Assembly: GCF_001644575.1 (NCBI RefSeq)
Contig: NZ_CP015596.1
Coordinates: forward strand, 248,001-312,000
DNA length: 64,000 nt
Source of the DNA: Mycobacterium adipatum
Lineage (GTDB): Bacteria; Actinomycetota; Actinomycetes; Mycobacteriales; Mycobacteriaceae
Direction: 5' to 3'
The position numbers and the translations under genes were made by a program. The number at the start of each line of letters is the position of its first letter. Position 1 is the first letter of the stretch. The notes beneath the pieces were generated by a model, which was not told the DNA's origin, ran no database searches, and worked only from the letters and a program-made list of their open reading frames with translations. Shown here one piece after another: positions 44,392 through 53,482 of this stretch.

Positions 44392-44397
44392 AGCGTA
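44392..44397 (-). promoter_or_regulatory. -10 box for leaderless AI-2E transporter gene
   Basis: TACGCT on the minus strand ends 6 nt before ATG 44385. On the other strand, TACCCT (44453-44458) lies 7 nt before the GTG of the Rv0204c-type gene at 44466, so the 80-bp spacer carries two leaderless-type promoters. Confidence 0.5.
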
Positions 44398-44465
44398 CGA
44401 CCGCTGCACGGCGCGCCGCCCCAACCAGGGCGATACCCACGGCACAGGCCGTTACCCTGGTACGC

Positions 44466-45533
44466 GTGTCGCACGACGCGCCGAAGAGCGACGCCCCTGG
44501 ACAGGACGCGCGCCCGCGGGGCAAATACTGGTGGGTGCGGTGGGCGGTCATCGCGGTCGCCGCTCTGGTGCTGACCGTCGAACTCGTGCTGGTGTGGGAC
44601 CAATTGGCCAAGGCCTGGATCAGCCTGCTCTCGGCGAACTGGTGGTGGGTGTTGGCCGCGGTGGTCGCGGCGATGGCGTCGATGCACAGCTTCGCGCAGA
44701 TCCAGCGCACCCTGTTGCGGTCGGCGGGCGTCACCGTGCGCCAGTGGCGGTCCGAAGCGGCCTTCTATGCCGGAAACGCGCTGTCCACCACGCTGCCGGG
44801 CGGACCGGTACTCTCGGCCACCTTCGTCTACCGCCAGCAGCGCATCTGGGGTGCGTCGCCGGTGGTGGCCTCCTGGCAGCTGGTGATGTCGGGCGTGCTG
44901 CAGGCGGTGGGGCTGGCGCTGCTCGGCCTCGGCGGGGCGTTCCTGCTTGGTGCCAGCAAGAACCCGCTGTCCCTGATCTTCACCCTCGGCGGTTTCTTCC
45001 TGCTGCTCGTGCTCGCCCAGTCGGTGGCGTCCAACCCGCAACAACTCGACGGCATCGGGGTCCGGCTGCTGTCGAAGTTCAATTCGCTGCGCGGTAAACC
45101 CACCGACACCGGGCTGGACAAGTGGCGCGCCATGTTGCGTCAGCTCGAGTCGGTGCAGTTGAGCCGACGTGCGCTGGGCAACGCCTTCGGGTGGTCGCTG
45201 TTCAACTGGATCGCCGACGTGGCCTGCCTGGCGTTCGCCGCGTACGCCGCCGGTGGGCACCCGTCGCTGGCCGCGCTGACGGTCGCCTACGCCGCCGCCC
45301 GGGCCGTGGGATCGATCCCCCTGATGCCCGGTGGGTTGCTGGTGGTGGAGGCGGTGCTGGTGCCCGGCCTGGTGTCCAGCGGTATGACGCTCGCCGCGGC
45401 CATCTCGGCCATGCTCATCTACCGGTTGGTCAGCTGGATCTTCATCTCCGCGATCGGCTGGGTGGTGTTCTTCTTCATGTTCCGCACCGAGATGGACATC
45501 GACCCCGACGCGAACGGCCAGGAGGATCCATGA
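44466..45533 (+). CDS. Lysylphosphatidylglycerol synthase-like integral membrane protein (Rv0204c type)
   Basis: 355 aa, GTG start, about eight membrane helices. It has the UPF0104/LPG-synthase TM-domain pattern (YAGNALSTTLPGGPVLSATFVYRQ, here in pieces AGNALSTTLPGGPVLS; AVGSIPLMPGGLLVVEA). Proteins of this fold act as lipid flippases or synthase membrane domains, so an envelope-lipid role is likely beside mmpL3. It ends in a 4-bp ATGA overlap with the M23 peptidase gene. Confidence 0.87.
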   Translation: MSHDAPKSDAPGQDARPRGKYWWVRWAVIAVAALVLTVELVLVWDQLAKAWISLLSANWWWVLAAVVAAMASMHSFAQIQRTLLRSAGVTVRQWRSEAAFYAGNALSTTLPGGPVLSATFVYRQQRIWGASPVVASWQLVMSGVLQAVGLALLGLGGAFLLGASKNPLSLIFTLGGFFLLLVLAQSVASNPQQLDGIGVRLLSKFNSLRGKPTDTGLDKWRAMLRQLESVQLSRRALGNAFGWSLFNWIADVACLAFAAYAAGGHPSLAALTVAYAAARAVGSIPLMPGGLLVVEAVLVPGLVSSGMTLAAAISAMLIYRLVSWIFISAIGWVVFFFMFRTEMDIDPDANGQEDP

Positions 45534-46804
45534 CCCACCGAATCTGTTTCACAGCAATGGTTCTGATCGGTGCGACACTCGTCGCGGGCTGCTCACCCAG
45601 CACCGAGCGGCCCGGCACGTCGACCGCCGCGACGGACTCGGCGAGCAGCGCGCCGTCGAGCGCACCGCCGGGCGGCCGGCCGGCGGCCGCCCCGGTTGCC
45701 ACGCCGCTGCTGGCCCGCGTGCTGGCGGCGCCGGTGCCGGTACCGGCCACCGACGGCCGAACGCATCTGGCCTATGAGCTGCTCCTGACCAACGCGATGG
45801 ATCAAGAGGTCACCGTGGACGCGGTGACCGTCCGAACGGGTTCGGGCGGGCCCACGCTGCTCACGTTGAACGGGGACGCACTGGCCGACCGCACCAGGGT
45901 CATCGGCACCTCCGTCCCCACCGCGCGGCTCGGGCCGTCCCAGTCCGCGTTGGTCTGGATCGATGCCGCCGTCGAAAATGGCTCCGCCCCGGTCGATCTC
46001 ATTCACACCGTCGATGCGCGGCTGTCCACGCCGATGCCGCCGCTGCTGCCCGAGACGGTACGCGAGACCGTCGCGCCGGTCACGGTGTCGACCCGCGAAC
46101 CTGTCGTCATCGCACCCCCGCTTCGCGGCCCGCAGTGGTGGGACGCCAACGGATGCTGCGGGATGACCGCGCACCGGATGGCGATCAACCCCATCGACGG
46201 CGAACTCTGGGGCGCGGAACGATTCGCGATCGACTATGTGCAACTGATGCCCGACGGGCGACTGTTCGACGGCGACGCCAAGGATCTGAGCAGCTACCCG
46301 TACTTCGGTCTCGGCGTGCACGCCGTCGCCGACGGGCCGGTGGTGGCCGTCGTCGATGATCTGCCGGAGCAGGTGCCCGGCGCCAGCCCCACCGGCCTAC
46401 GACTGCAGGAGTACGGCGGCAACCATGTGGTGCAGGACATCGGTGACGGGAACTACGCCTTCTACGCACACCTGAAGACCGGTTCGGTCGCCGTGCAGCC
46501 CGGCGATCGGCTCACCACCGGACAGCTGGTGGGCGACCTCGGCAACAGCGGTAACACCGACGCACCGCACCTGCACTTTCATGTGATGAACGGTCCGGAC
46601 CCGCTGAAAGCCGACGGTCTGCCGTTCGTGATCGACCGGTTCCGGCTCACCTCACGGACGCTCGAGAACGCGGGCCCCGGAGCGGACGCTGTCGACGCCG
46701 TGCTGGCCGGCAAGCCGGCGCCGCTGCAGCCCGGTGTGCAGCCCACCGACGAAACCCGGGTCAGCCCACTGGTTTCCGATGTGATGGACTACCCGGATGG
46801 TTGA
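45530..46804 (+). CDS. M23-family peptidase lipoprotein
   Basis: 424 aa from ATG 45530, with ggagg at 45521-45525. The signal peptide MTHRICFTAMVLIGATLVAGC ends in a lipobox. Residues about 60-200 are a beta-rich domain; residues about 210-390 are an M23 (LytM) domain with YAHL and HLHFHV. The first metal motif reads RFAIDYVQL in place of HxxxD, so one zinc ligand may be lost or supplied elsewhere. It would act on peptidoglycan outside the membrane, either directly or as an activator. It is between the Rv0204c-type and DUF3054 genes. Confidence 0.85.
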   Translation: MTHRICFTAMVLIGATLVAGCSPSTERPGTSTAATDSASSAPSSAPPGGRPAAAPVATPLLARVLAAPVPVPATDGRTHLAYELLLTNAMDQEVTVDAVTVRTGSGGPTLLTLNGDALADRTRVIGTSVPTARLGPSQSALVWIDAAVENGSAPVDLIHTVDARLSTPMPPLLPETVRETVAPVTVSTREPVVIAPPLRGPQWWDANGCCGMTAHRMAINPIDGELWGAERFAIDYVQLMPDGRLFDGDAKDLSSYPYFGLGVHAVADGPVVAVVDDLPEQVPGASPTGLRLQEYGGNHVVQDIGDGNYAFYAHLKTGSVAVQPGDRLTTGQLVGDLGNSGNTDAPHLHFHVMNGPDPLKADGLPFVIDRFRLTSRTLENAGPGADAVDAVLAGKPAPLQPGVQPTDETRVSPLVSDVMDYPDG

Positions 46805-47159
46805 ACGCCCACGGCCCCTGCCTGCGCTGCTCACCGATCTGGCGTGCGTGGTGGTGTTCTGTACCATCGGCAGGCGCAGCCATGCCGAGGGTCTGACCGT
46901 CACCGGTATCGCCGAGACGGCGTGGCCCTTTCTGACCGGCACCTTGGCCGGCTGGCTGGCCGCACGGGCCTGGCAGCGCCCCGCGAACCTCTACCCGACC
47001 GGACTGATCGTCTGGGCGTGCACCGTGATCGTCGGAATGTTGTTGCGCAAGGCCACTTCCGCGGGCACCGCGAGCAGCTTCATCGTGGTGGCCTCGATCA
47101 CGACCGCCGTCCTGCTGCTCGGCTGGCGCGCCATCGCGACGGTTCTGGCCCGGCGCTGA
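46797..47159 (+). CDS. DUF3054 membrane protein
   Basis: 120 aa with four predicted membrane helices and the family motifs ALLTDLACVVVFCTIGRRSH and WPFLTGTLAGWLAARAW. It overlaps the preceding peptidase gene by 8 bp and the convergent histidine-kinase gene by 62 bp. Function is unknown in the family. Confidence 0.85.
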   Translation: MVERPRPLPALLTDLACVVVFCTIGRRSHAEGLTVTGIAETAWPFLTGTLAGWLAARAWQRPANLYPTGLIVWACTVIVGMLLRKATSAGTASSFIVVASITTAVLLLGWRAIATVLARR

Positions 47160-48531
47160 CCACCGCGGGTTCCGCCTCATCCGCCGGCTGATCCGGCGGC
47201 CGGTCGGAGATCGTCAACGTCGCGCGCAGACCGCCCAGCGGGCTGTCGGAGAGCTCAAGGCGCCCGCCGTGCAACGCGGCCTGCTGAGTGACCAATGCCA
47301 GCCCCAGACCCGATCCGCCGGGGGCCGCCGTGCTCCCCCTGGCGAACCGGCCGAGCACCGCGGTGCGTTCCTCGGCGGGCAGTCCGCACCCGTCGTCATC
47401 GACCACGATGCGCAGCTGTCGGTCCGACTCGCGGATCCCGGACAGCACGATCCGGTGCGCCGCACCGTGCGCGACGGCGTTGCGTACCAGGTTGTCCACC
47501 GCCAGCCGCAACCCGCCGGGCCACCCCCAGACCAAGCCCAGATCGTCGCCGGCCTCCACGGTGATCTCCACCGGCGGGTCGGTCCGGGCGTTCTCGCGCG
47601 CCACCCGATCCAGCAGATCGGTGATGTCGATGAGTTCGCGATCCTCGGCCTGGGCCAGTTGCCCGGACGCCAGCTGGCCCAGAGCGGTGATGATGGCCTC
47701 CACCCGGCGCTGTGCGCGCAGCAGGTCGGCCACCACCTCGTCACGCTCCTCGGTGGGCAACTCGTGGATCCGCAGGGTGTCCAGATCGGCGCGCATCGCG
47801 GTCAGCGGGGTGCGCAGTTCGTGCGCGGCATTCGCCGCGAAATCCTGTGCGGCCTGCAAGGACCTGGTCGTCGCCTGCTGAGCGGCGACCAGCCTGCTGA
47901 GCATGCCGGCCATCGCGTCGGAGAGTTCCTCGGCTTCGCGGGCACCGGTCACCGCAGGCATCTGCGCGCCCGGCTTGGCGCCGTCACCGAGCTGTTTGGT
48001 CTGTTCGGTCAGCCTGCGCAGCGGACGGACCGCGGGCCCGGCCAGCAGCCAGCCGAATCCGGCCGCCACCAGCACGGTCAGCACACCGACCGCGATGTAT
48101 ATCGGAATCCTGGCCTGGCTCAACAGGATACTGTCGGCACGGATACCGATGGACAGCAGCACACCACCGCCCTGCTGATCCATCGGGATGGTGCGGACCC
48201 GGTATTCGACGCCGTTGACCTCGACGGTCTCGGTGCCCGGTGGCAGCGCGGGTAGCTGGAATCCACGCTGGAACATCACCTGACCGCTGGACCGGGAACG
48301 GCCGGTGGTGAGCACGCCGCGCCGCGGATCGGACAACTGTTCGGGAAACATGCTGGCTTCCACGATCGAGTCCAGTCGCCGATCCAGTTGTGCGGCATCG
48401 TTGTTGACGAGGACCACCGTGGTCAGCACGGTGAAGGCGGCGACCACCGCCGAGGCCGCTATCGCGGACGCGACGGCAACCCGGGTGCGCAGTGAGGCCG
48501 ACCGGCCGATCAGCGGAAGAGATAGGCGCAC
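47098..48531 (-). CDS. Sensor histidine kinase, PrrB type
   Basis: 477 aa, GTG start. Two membrane segments (about 19-42 and 144-165) flank a short extracytoplasmic loop; then a HAMP region, a dimerisation domain with phospho-acceptor His237 in AANAAHELRTPLTAMR, and an ATPase domain with N box DNLVRNAVAHG and G2 box GGSGLGLALV. Overall character matches mycobacterial PrrB. I recall M. smegmatis having a second prrAB-like pair near mmpL11. It follows the response regulator by 16 bp, and its 3' end is antisense to DUF3054 for 62 bp. Confidence 0.9.
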   Translation of the reverse strand: MRLSLPLIGRSASLRTRVAVASAIAASAVVAAFTVLTTVVLVNNDAAQLDRRLDSIVEASMFPEQLSDPRRGVLTTGRSRSSGQVMFQRGFQLPALPPGTETVEVNGVEYRVRTIPMDQQGGGVLLSIGIRADSILLSQARIPIYIAVGVLTVLVAAGFGWLLAGPAVRPLRRLTEQTKQLGDGAKPGAQMPAVTGAREAEELSDAMAGMLSRLVAAQQATTRSLQAAQDFAANAAHELRTPLTAMRADLDTLRIHELPTEERDEVVADLLRAQRRVEAIITALGQLASGQLAQAEDRELIDITDLLDRVARENARTDPPVEITVEAGDDLGLVWGWPGGLRLAVDNLVRNAVAHGAAHRIVLSGIRESDRQLRIVVDDDGCGLPAEERTAVLGRFARGSTAAPGGSGLGLALVTQQAALHGGRLELSDSPLGGLRATLTISDRPPDQPADEAEPAVVSAGPEPSRWRASRAAGRRS

Positions 48532-48547
48532 CGGCGGTCCCTTCTCA

Positions 48548-49267
48548 CTACGCCTCTTCCCGCAGCACGTACCCGATACCGCGGACGGTGTGGATGACCC
48601 GGGGCCGATCCTCGCGTTCGAGCTTGCGACGCAGATAGGAGACGAACACGTCGGCCACGTTGGTGTCGACGTCGAAGTCGTAGCCCCACACCAACTCCAG
48701 CAGGCGCTGCCGAGTGAGCACCACCCCGGCGTTCTCGGCCAGCACGGCCAGCAGATCGAACTCGCGTTTGGTCAGATCCGCGCGTTCGCCGTCGACGTAG
48801 ACCAGCCGGCGCGCGGTGTCGATGGTCAGCGGCCCCACGATCATGACGTCGGATTCCTGCTCGGAATGGCTCGACCGGCGCAGTAGGGCATGCAGCCGGG
48901 CAACCAGCTCGCCCAGGTCGAACGGTTTGGTCAGGTAATCGTCGGCACCGGCCTCCAGACCGGCGATGCGGTCGTTGACGGTGTCACGCGCCGACAACAC
49001 GCAGATGGGGATCTCGTTGCCGAGCGCCCGCAGCGCCGTCACCACCGCGACACCGTCCAACTCGGGCATCTGCACATCGAGCACGAGCGCATCGTGGGCC
49101 TCATTGGAGAGCAGCCGCAGCGCCTCCTTGCCGTTCGAGGCCACCCGGACGTCGAATCCGGAGTGCCGCAGTCCGCGGGCCACCGACGTCCGCACGTCCG
49201 GGTCGTCGTCGACCATCAGGACGGTGCGGCCGGTGTTCTCCGCCGGGGAATGCTCGTGTGTGCGCAC
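48548..49267 (-). CDS. OmpR-family response regulator, PrrA type
   Basis: 239 aa from GTG 49267. The receiver has acidic Asp20-22, phospho-acceptor Asp64 in [12 protein letters not shown] and Lys114 in YLTKPF; the winged-helix output ends with [20 protein letters not shown] (split as LELVWGYDF and [10 protein letters not shown]). It closely resembles PrrA. A CATAAT box (minus strand, 49274-49279) sits 6 nt before the GTG, suggesting a leaderless transcript, although an aggag also abuts it. It is first gene of the two-component operon, next to the haemophore gene. Confidence 0.92.
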   Translation of the reverse strand: MRTHEHSPAENTGRTVLMVDDDPDVRTSVARGLRHSGFDVRVASNGKEALRLLSNEAHDALVLDVQMPELDGVAVVTALRALGNEIPICVLSARDTVNDRIAGLEAGADDYLTKPFDLGELVARLHALLRRSSHSEQESDVMIVGPLTIDTARRLVYVDGERADLTKREFDLLAVLAENAGVVLTRQRLLELVWGYDFDVDTNVADVFVSYLRRKLEREDRPRVIHTVRGIGYVLREEA

Positions 49268-49294
49268 TCCTGGATTATGGCCGCTTCCGCGGCG

Positions 49295-49834
49295 TCACCG
49301 CGTGGTAGCGGCGGGAACGGGCAGCGAGCCGGCCGCCGGCGCGGTACCCGCGGACACCACCTCGGCGGCACCCTGCGCGCCGACGGTCGCCAGCGTGTCC
49401 AGCCCGCCGGGCAGGTTCGCGGCCGGCGTTTGGGCGGCCTGCATCAGGCCGAGCAGCTGGGGCAGCGTCACCGGCAGCTTGCACTGGGCCGACAACCGCA
49501 CCAGGGGTGCCTGCAGTTGCTGCAGGTCCTTGGCGGTCCCGGGGTTGGTGTCCAGGTAGTTCTTGGTGGCGACCAGCGACTGCGGACCCGCCGGCTGTGC
49601 CGCGATGGCGGTGAGCGACTGGTTGGCCGCCGGGTGCGCGTCCAAGTAGGTGCCCATCGAGGTGGCCACCGAACCGACGGTCTTGGCGATCTGGCTGGCC
49701 GCGCACGGATCGGGTGCGGCCTCGGCCGCCGGTGTGCCCACGGCCGACGCACCGAGCAGCGCGGCCCCGCCGATCGTGGATCCAGCGAACACGGCGAACA
49801 GTCCGCGGCGTAGCGGCGCAGTGCTGACAGTCAT
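49295..49834 (-). CDS. Haemophore (Rv0203-like) secreted haem-binding protein
   Basis: 179 aa from ATG 49834, with aaggag 7 nt upstream. The signal peptide ends in PAAEAAPDPC. The mature helical domain has Cys pairs (PDPCAASQIAKTV and SAQCKLPVTLPQLL), the TYLDAHPAANQSL helix and VATKNYLDTN with a candidate haem-ligand Tyr. The position next to mmpL11 matches Rv0203, whose product carries haem to MmpL3/MmpL11 domains. The last 55 residues are an Ala/Pro/Gly-rich tail absent from the shorter paralogue at 21416-21802. Confidence 0.85.
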   Translation of the reverse strand: MTVSTAPLRRGLFAVFAGSTIGGAALLGASAVGTPAAEAAPDPCAASQIAKTVGSVATSMGTYLDAHPAANQSLTAIAAQPAGPQSLVATKNYLDTNPGTAKDLQQLQAPLVRLSAQCKLPVTLPQLLGLMQAAQTPAANLPGGLDTLATVGAQGAAEVVSAGTAPAAGSLPVPAATTR

Positions 49835-50132
49835 GGGCAACTCCTTCGAGTAATGCACGTGGTACCGGCCCGCGAACAGTCGCGATCGGCGGTGCTCGAA
49901 TCCCCGACCCAGACAACGATCAGGCGCCATCATGCCACCCACGCCATCCGGCGACTAATCACGCAGCAAACTCGCAGGTCGCCCGGGGTGCACCCGCGGC
50001 GACGCCCGGCACGGTCAACATTCCGGCCTGGTCACAACTGCCAACGACCCCCCGTCGACGCACAGACTGCTGCGGTACGCTCTGGCTACCAGCCAAGCGG
50101 GGAGAAAGGCAGAGGGCGCCATCCAGCAGTTC
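49835..50132. promoter_or_regulatory. Divergent haemophore/mmpL11 promoter region
   Basis: 298 bp without a gene between divergent starts. A TACGCT box at 50076-50081 with ggggaga downstream at about 50099 is a plausible mmpL11 promoter and RBS region, and TGGCT-ACC-AGCCA (50083-50095) can form a small hairpin in the leader. No iron-box-like or other known operator was recognised by eye. Confidence 0.4.
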
Positions 50133-52985
50133 ATGATGCGCTTGAGCAGCAACCTGCGCAGATATCGCTGGGCGGTGTTTGTGGTCTGGGTGCTGCTTTT
50201 GGTGCCGTCGGTCTACCTGGCGATGAACCAGTCCGACCAGCTCACCGGCGGCGGTTTCGAGGTCGCCGGATCGCAGTCGCTGCACGTCCAGCACCAGATC
50301 GAGCAGCAGTTCGCCGAGCAGGGCGCCTCCCCGCTGGCCTTGGTGGCCGTCCCGCGCGCCGATGCGTCGTTCGAGGACATGAACGCCGCCGTCGCGCAGT
50401 TGCAACGGATCGCCGGCCAGGTACCCAGCGTCAAAGAGGTACCGAATCCGCAGCAGCCGCCCCCGGCCCCGGACCGTCCCTATGTCGTGCAGCTGCAGAT
50501 GGACTTCAACAACAGCGGCGCCGTGGACATCGCCAATCAGCTCCGCGACAAGGTGGGCATCCACGGGGACACGGCGGGCGAATCCGAGAATGGCAAGGTC
50601 CGGCTCTACGTCATCGGGCAGGGCGCGCTCGGCGCCGCGGCGCAGTACGCCACCAAGCACGACATCGCGCAGGCCGAGAAGTGGAACCTGCCGGTTGTCC
50701 TGATCATCCTGCTCGCGGTGTTCGGCTCGCTGGCCGCCGCGGCCATGCCGCTGCTGCTCGGCATGTGCACCGTGGTGGTGACGATGGGCGTGGTATTCCT
50801 GTTGTCGTCGGTGACCACCATGAGCGTGTTCGCGACGTCCACGGTGTCGATGTTCGGGATCGCGCTGGCGGTCGACTATTCGCTGTTCATCCTGATGCGA
50901 TACCGCGAGGAACTGCGGGCCGGCCGTGACTCCGCGCAGGCCATCGACGCGGCGATGGCCACCTCCGGGCTGGCCGTGGTGCTGTCCGGGCTCACCGTCA
51001 TCGCCTCGGTCACCGGCATCTACCTGATCAACACCCCGGTGCTGCAGTCCATGGCGACCGGCGCCATTCTCGCCGTCGCCGTCGCGGTGCTGACCTCCAC
51101 GACGCTGACACCGGCGGTGCTGGCCACGTTCGGACGCTCGGCGGCCAAACGATCACGGCTGCTGCACTGGTCGCGGCGCCCGGACACCACCCAATCCCGG
51201 TTCTGGACGCGCTGGATCGGGGCCGTCATGCGCCGCCCCTGGCTGTCGGCGTCACTGGCGGCGGTCTTCCTGCTCACCATGGCCGCACCCGCCTTCGCGA
51301 TGACGCTCGGCAACAGCATGCTGCGTCAGTTCGACCCCAGCCACGAGATCCGCGGCGGCGTCAACGCGGCATCGGAGGCGCTGGGACCCGGCGCGCTGGG
51401 GCCCGTCCGGGTGCTGGTGACATTCCCCGACGGCGCAGCGGACAGCCCGGCCTCGCGTGCAACGCTGGACACCATCGGGCTGCGGATGGCGCAAGGCCCC
51501 AATGTCGCGACGGTGTCCCCGCCGGTGATCGGCAAGGACAACGACAGCGCGCTCATGTCGGCGGTGCTGTCGGTGGACCCCGAGGACTTCCGGGCCCGTG
51601 AGTCCGTCGACTGGCTGCGCGCCGAGCTGCCCCGGGTCGACGGTGACCTACGCATCGACGTCGGCGGTCCCACGGCACTGATCAAGGATTTCGACGATCA
51701 GGTGTCCAACGTCCAACCGCTGGTCTTCCTGTTCGTCTCGGTGATCGCCTTCGTGATGCTGCTGATCGCGATCCGGTCGGTGTTCCTCGCCCTCAAGGGC
51801 GTGCTGATGACGGTGCTGTCGGTGGCGGCCGCCTACGGCAGCCTGGTGGTGGTGTTCCAGTGGGGCTGGCTGGAGGATCTGGGGTTCGCGCCACTCGAAT
51901 CGCTGGACAGCACGGTCCCGCCGCTGGTGCTGGCGATGACCTTCGGCCTGTCGATGGACTACGAGATCTTCCTGCTGACCAGGATCCGGGAGCGGTACCT
52001 GATCACCAACAACACCCGCGACGCCGTCACCTACGGGGTGTCCACCAGCGCCCGCACCATCACCAGCGCGGCGCTGATCATGATCGCGGTGTTCATCGGA
52101 TTCGCCTTTGCGGGGATGCCGCTGGTCGCCCAGATCGGGGTGGCCTGCGCAACCGCCATCGCCGTCGACGCCACCATCGTGCGCCTGGTCCTGGTGCCGG
52201 CGCTGATGGCGATGTTCGACCAGTGGAACTGGTGGCTGCCGCGCTGGCTGGACAAGATCCTGCCGTCGGTCGACTTCGAGAAGCCGCTGCCCAAGGTCGA
52301 CATCACCGACCTGGTGATGGTCCCCGAATCCGCGGCCGCCGCACCCGGGGCGGATCTGCGGATGGTGGTCAAGTCCGCCGCCAAGTTGAAGAGCCTCGCC
52401 CCGCATACCGTGGTGGTGCCCGACCCGCTGGCGTTCAGCGGTTGCGGCCCGGCACCCGATGTCGTCGGGGCGCGACGCTTCAGCGGGCGCATCCCGACCA
52501 ACGGCGCGCCCCGGCCGGTGCATCCGATCACCATGTGGCGCGGACGGCTCAACGTCGCCCTCGACGCGTTGGCCACCGCCTCGGATTCGGAGCGGCTGCC
52601 GGTGCAGCGCCGCGGCCCGATGGAGGCCACCAACGTGCAGCTGCCCACCGGGGACCGGCTGCTCATCCCGACCGGGGCCGAAACCCTGCGGCTGAAGAGC
52701 TATCTGCTGATGTGCCGCAACAGCACCCAGGACTACACCGAGTTCGCCAAGCTGGTGGATTCTATGGAAACTCACACCGCGGCCCGTGTCCTCACCGGTA
52801 TGGACCGGTACTACTGTGGACAACGCCCACGGGCGCAATGGGTGGCCACCCAACTGGTTCGACGTCTGGCCGACCCGCGCCCATCGGACGAGCCGGAAAC
52901 ACCGGCACAGACCGATGCCGATTGGGCCACCGTGCGACAGCGCTGCCTGTCGGTGGCCGTAGCGATGCTGGAGGAGGCGAAGTGA
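50133..52985 (+). CDS. mmpL11: MmpL11, RND-family lipid transporter
   Basis: 950 aa; the N-terminus MMRLSSNLRRYRWAVF and the C-terminus RCLSVAVAMLEEA match M. tuberculosis MmpL11 (966 aa as I recall). Proton-relay residues lie in FGIALAVDYSLFILMRY and FGLSMDYEIFLLTRI; twelve membrane segments and two periplasmic domains are expected. MmpL11 exports monomeromycolyl diacylglycerol and mycolate wax esters and has been linked to haem uptake with the haemophore. It is followed by an Rv0201c-type gene with a 4-bp GTGA overlap. Confidence 0.96.
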   Translation: MMRLSSNLRRYRWAVFVVWVLLLVPSVYLAMNQSDQLTGGGFEVAGSQSLHVQHQIEQQFAEQGASPLALVAVPRADASFEDMNAAVAQLQRIAGQVPSVKEVPNPQQPPPAPDRPYVVQLQMDFNNSGAVDIANQLRDKVGIHGDTAGESENGKVRLYVIGQGALGAAAQYATKHDIAQAEKWNLPVVLIILLAVFGSLAAAAMPLLLGMCTVVVTMGVVFLLSSVTTMSVFATSTVSMFGIALAVDYSLFILMRYREELRAGRDSAQAIDAAMATSGLAVVLSGLTVIASVTGIYLINTPVLQSMATGAILAVAVAVLTSTTLTPAVLATFGRSAAKRSRLLHWSRRPDTTQSRFWTRWIGAVMRRPWLSASLAAVFLLTMAAPAFAMTLGNSMLRQFDPSHEIRGGVNAASEALGPGALGPVRVLVTFPDGAADSPASRATLDTIGLRMAQGPNVATVSPPVIGKDNDSALMSAVLSVDPEDFRARESVDWLRAELPRVDGDLRIDVGGPTALIKDFDDQVSNVQPLVFLFVSVIAFVMLLIAIRSVFLALKGVLMTVLSVAAAYGSLVVVFQWGWLEDLGFAPLESLDSTVPPLVLAMTFGLSMDYEIFLLTRIRERYLITNNTRDAVTYGVSTSARTITSAALIMIAVFIGFAFAGMPLVAQIGVACATAIAVDATIVRLVLVPALMAMFDQWNWWLPRWLDKILPSVDFEKPLPKVDITDLVMVPESAAAAPGADLRMVVKSAAKLKSLAPHTVVVPDPLAFSGCGPAPDVVGARRFSGRIPTNGAPRPVHPITMWRGRLNVALDALATASDSERLPVQRRGPMEATNVQLPTGDRLLIPTGAETLRLKSYLLMCRNSTQDYTEFAKLVDSMETHTAARVLTGMDRYYCGQRPRAQWVATQLVRRLADPRPSDEPETPAQTDADWATVRQRCLSVAVAMLEEAK

Positions 52986-53470
52986 GTTTGGCCGCCAAGC
53001 CTTCGCCGACCGAGGGCCAGTTCAGCCGCCCGGACGACCGGCCGGTCGAATTCTGGCCGACGTCGGCGATCCGGTCGGCACTGGACAACGACGATCTGGA
53101 CGTGTGGCAGCGGATCGTCGCCGCGATCAAGCGGGACCCGTTCGGCAGGACCGCCCGGCAGGTCGAGGAGGTGCTGGAGACCGAGCAGCCCTACGGTGTG
53201 TCGGCCGCGCTGACCGAGGTCCTGGAGAAGGCCCGGGAACACCTGGAAGCCAATGAGCGCGCCGAGGTGTCCCGCCACGTGCGTCAACTGCTGGAACGCT
53301 CGGGGCTCGGCGCTCCGGAGTTCGCGTCCCGCATCGGCGTGCCCGGCGAGGAGCTCACCGGTTTCCTGGACGCCGTGACGACACCGTCGGCCACGATGAT
53401 GATCCGCATGCGTCGGCTCTCGGACCGCTTCGCGCGGATCCGCGCCCAGCGGGCGGCCAATTCCGGCTGA
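52982..53470 (+). CDS. Conserved HTH-like protein, Rv0201c type
   Basis: 162 aa from GTG 52982, coupled to mmpL11 by a 4-bp overlap. The C-terminal part resembles a Cro/CI-type helix-turn-helix (LLERSGLGAPEFASRIGVPG, then MMIRMRRLSDRFARIR). The N-terminal part reads like an anti-toxin or regulatory domain (VEFWPTSAIRSALDNDDLDVWQRI, in pieces). It has no membrane segment. It may regulate or accompany MmpL11; this is inferred only from coupling. Confidence 0.78.
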   Translation: MSLAAKPSPTEGQFSRPDDRPVEFWPTSAIRSALDNDDLDVWQRIVAAIKRDPFGRTARQVEEVLETEQPYGVSAALTEVLEKAREHLEANERAEVSRHVRQLLERSGLGAPEFASRIGVPGEELTGFLDAVTTPSATMMIRMRRLSDRFARIRAQRAANSG

Positions 53471-53482
53471 CCGCGCCGCCGC

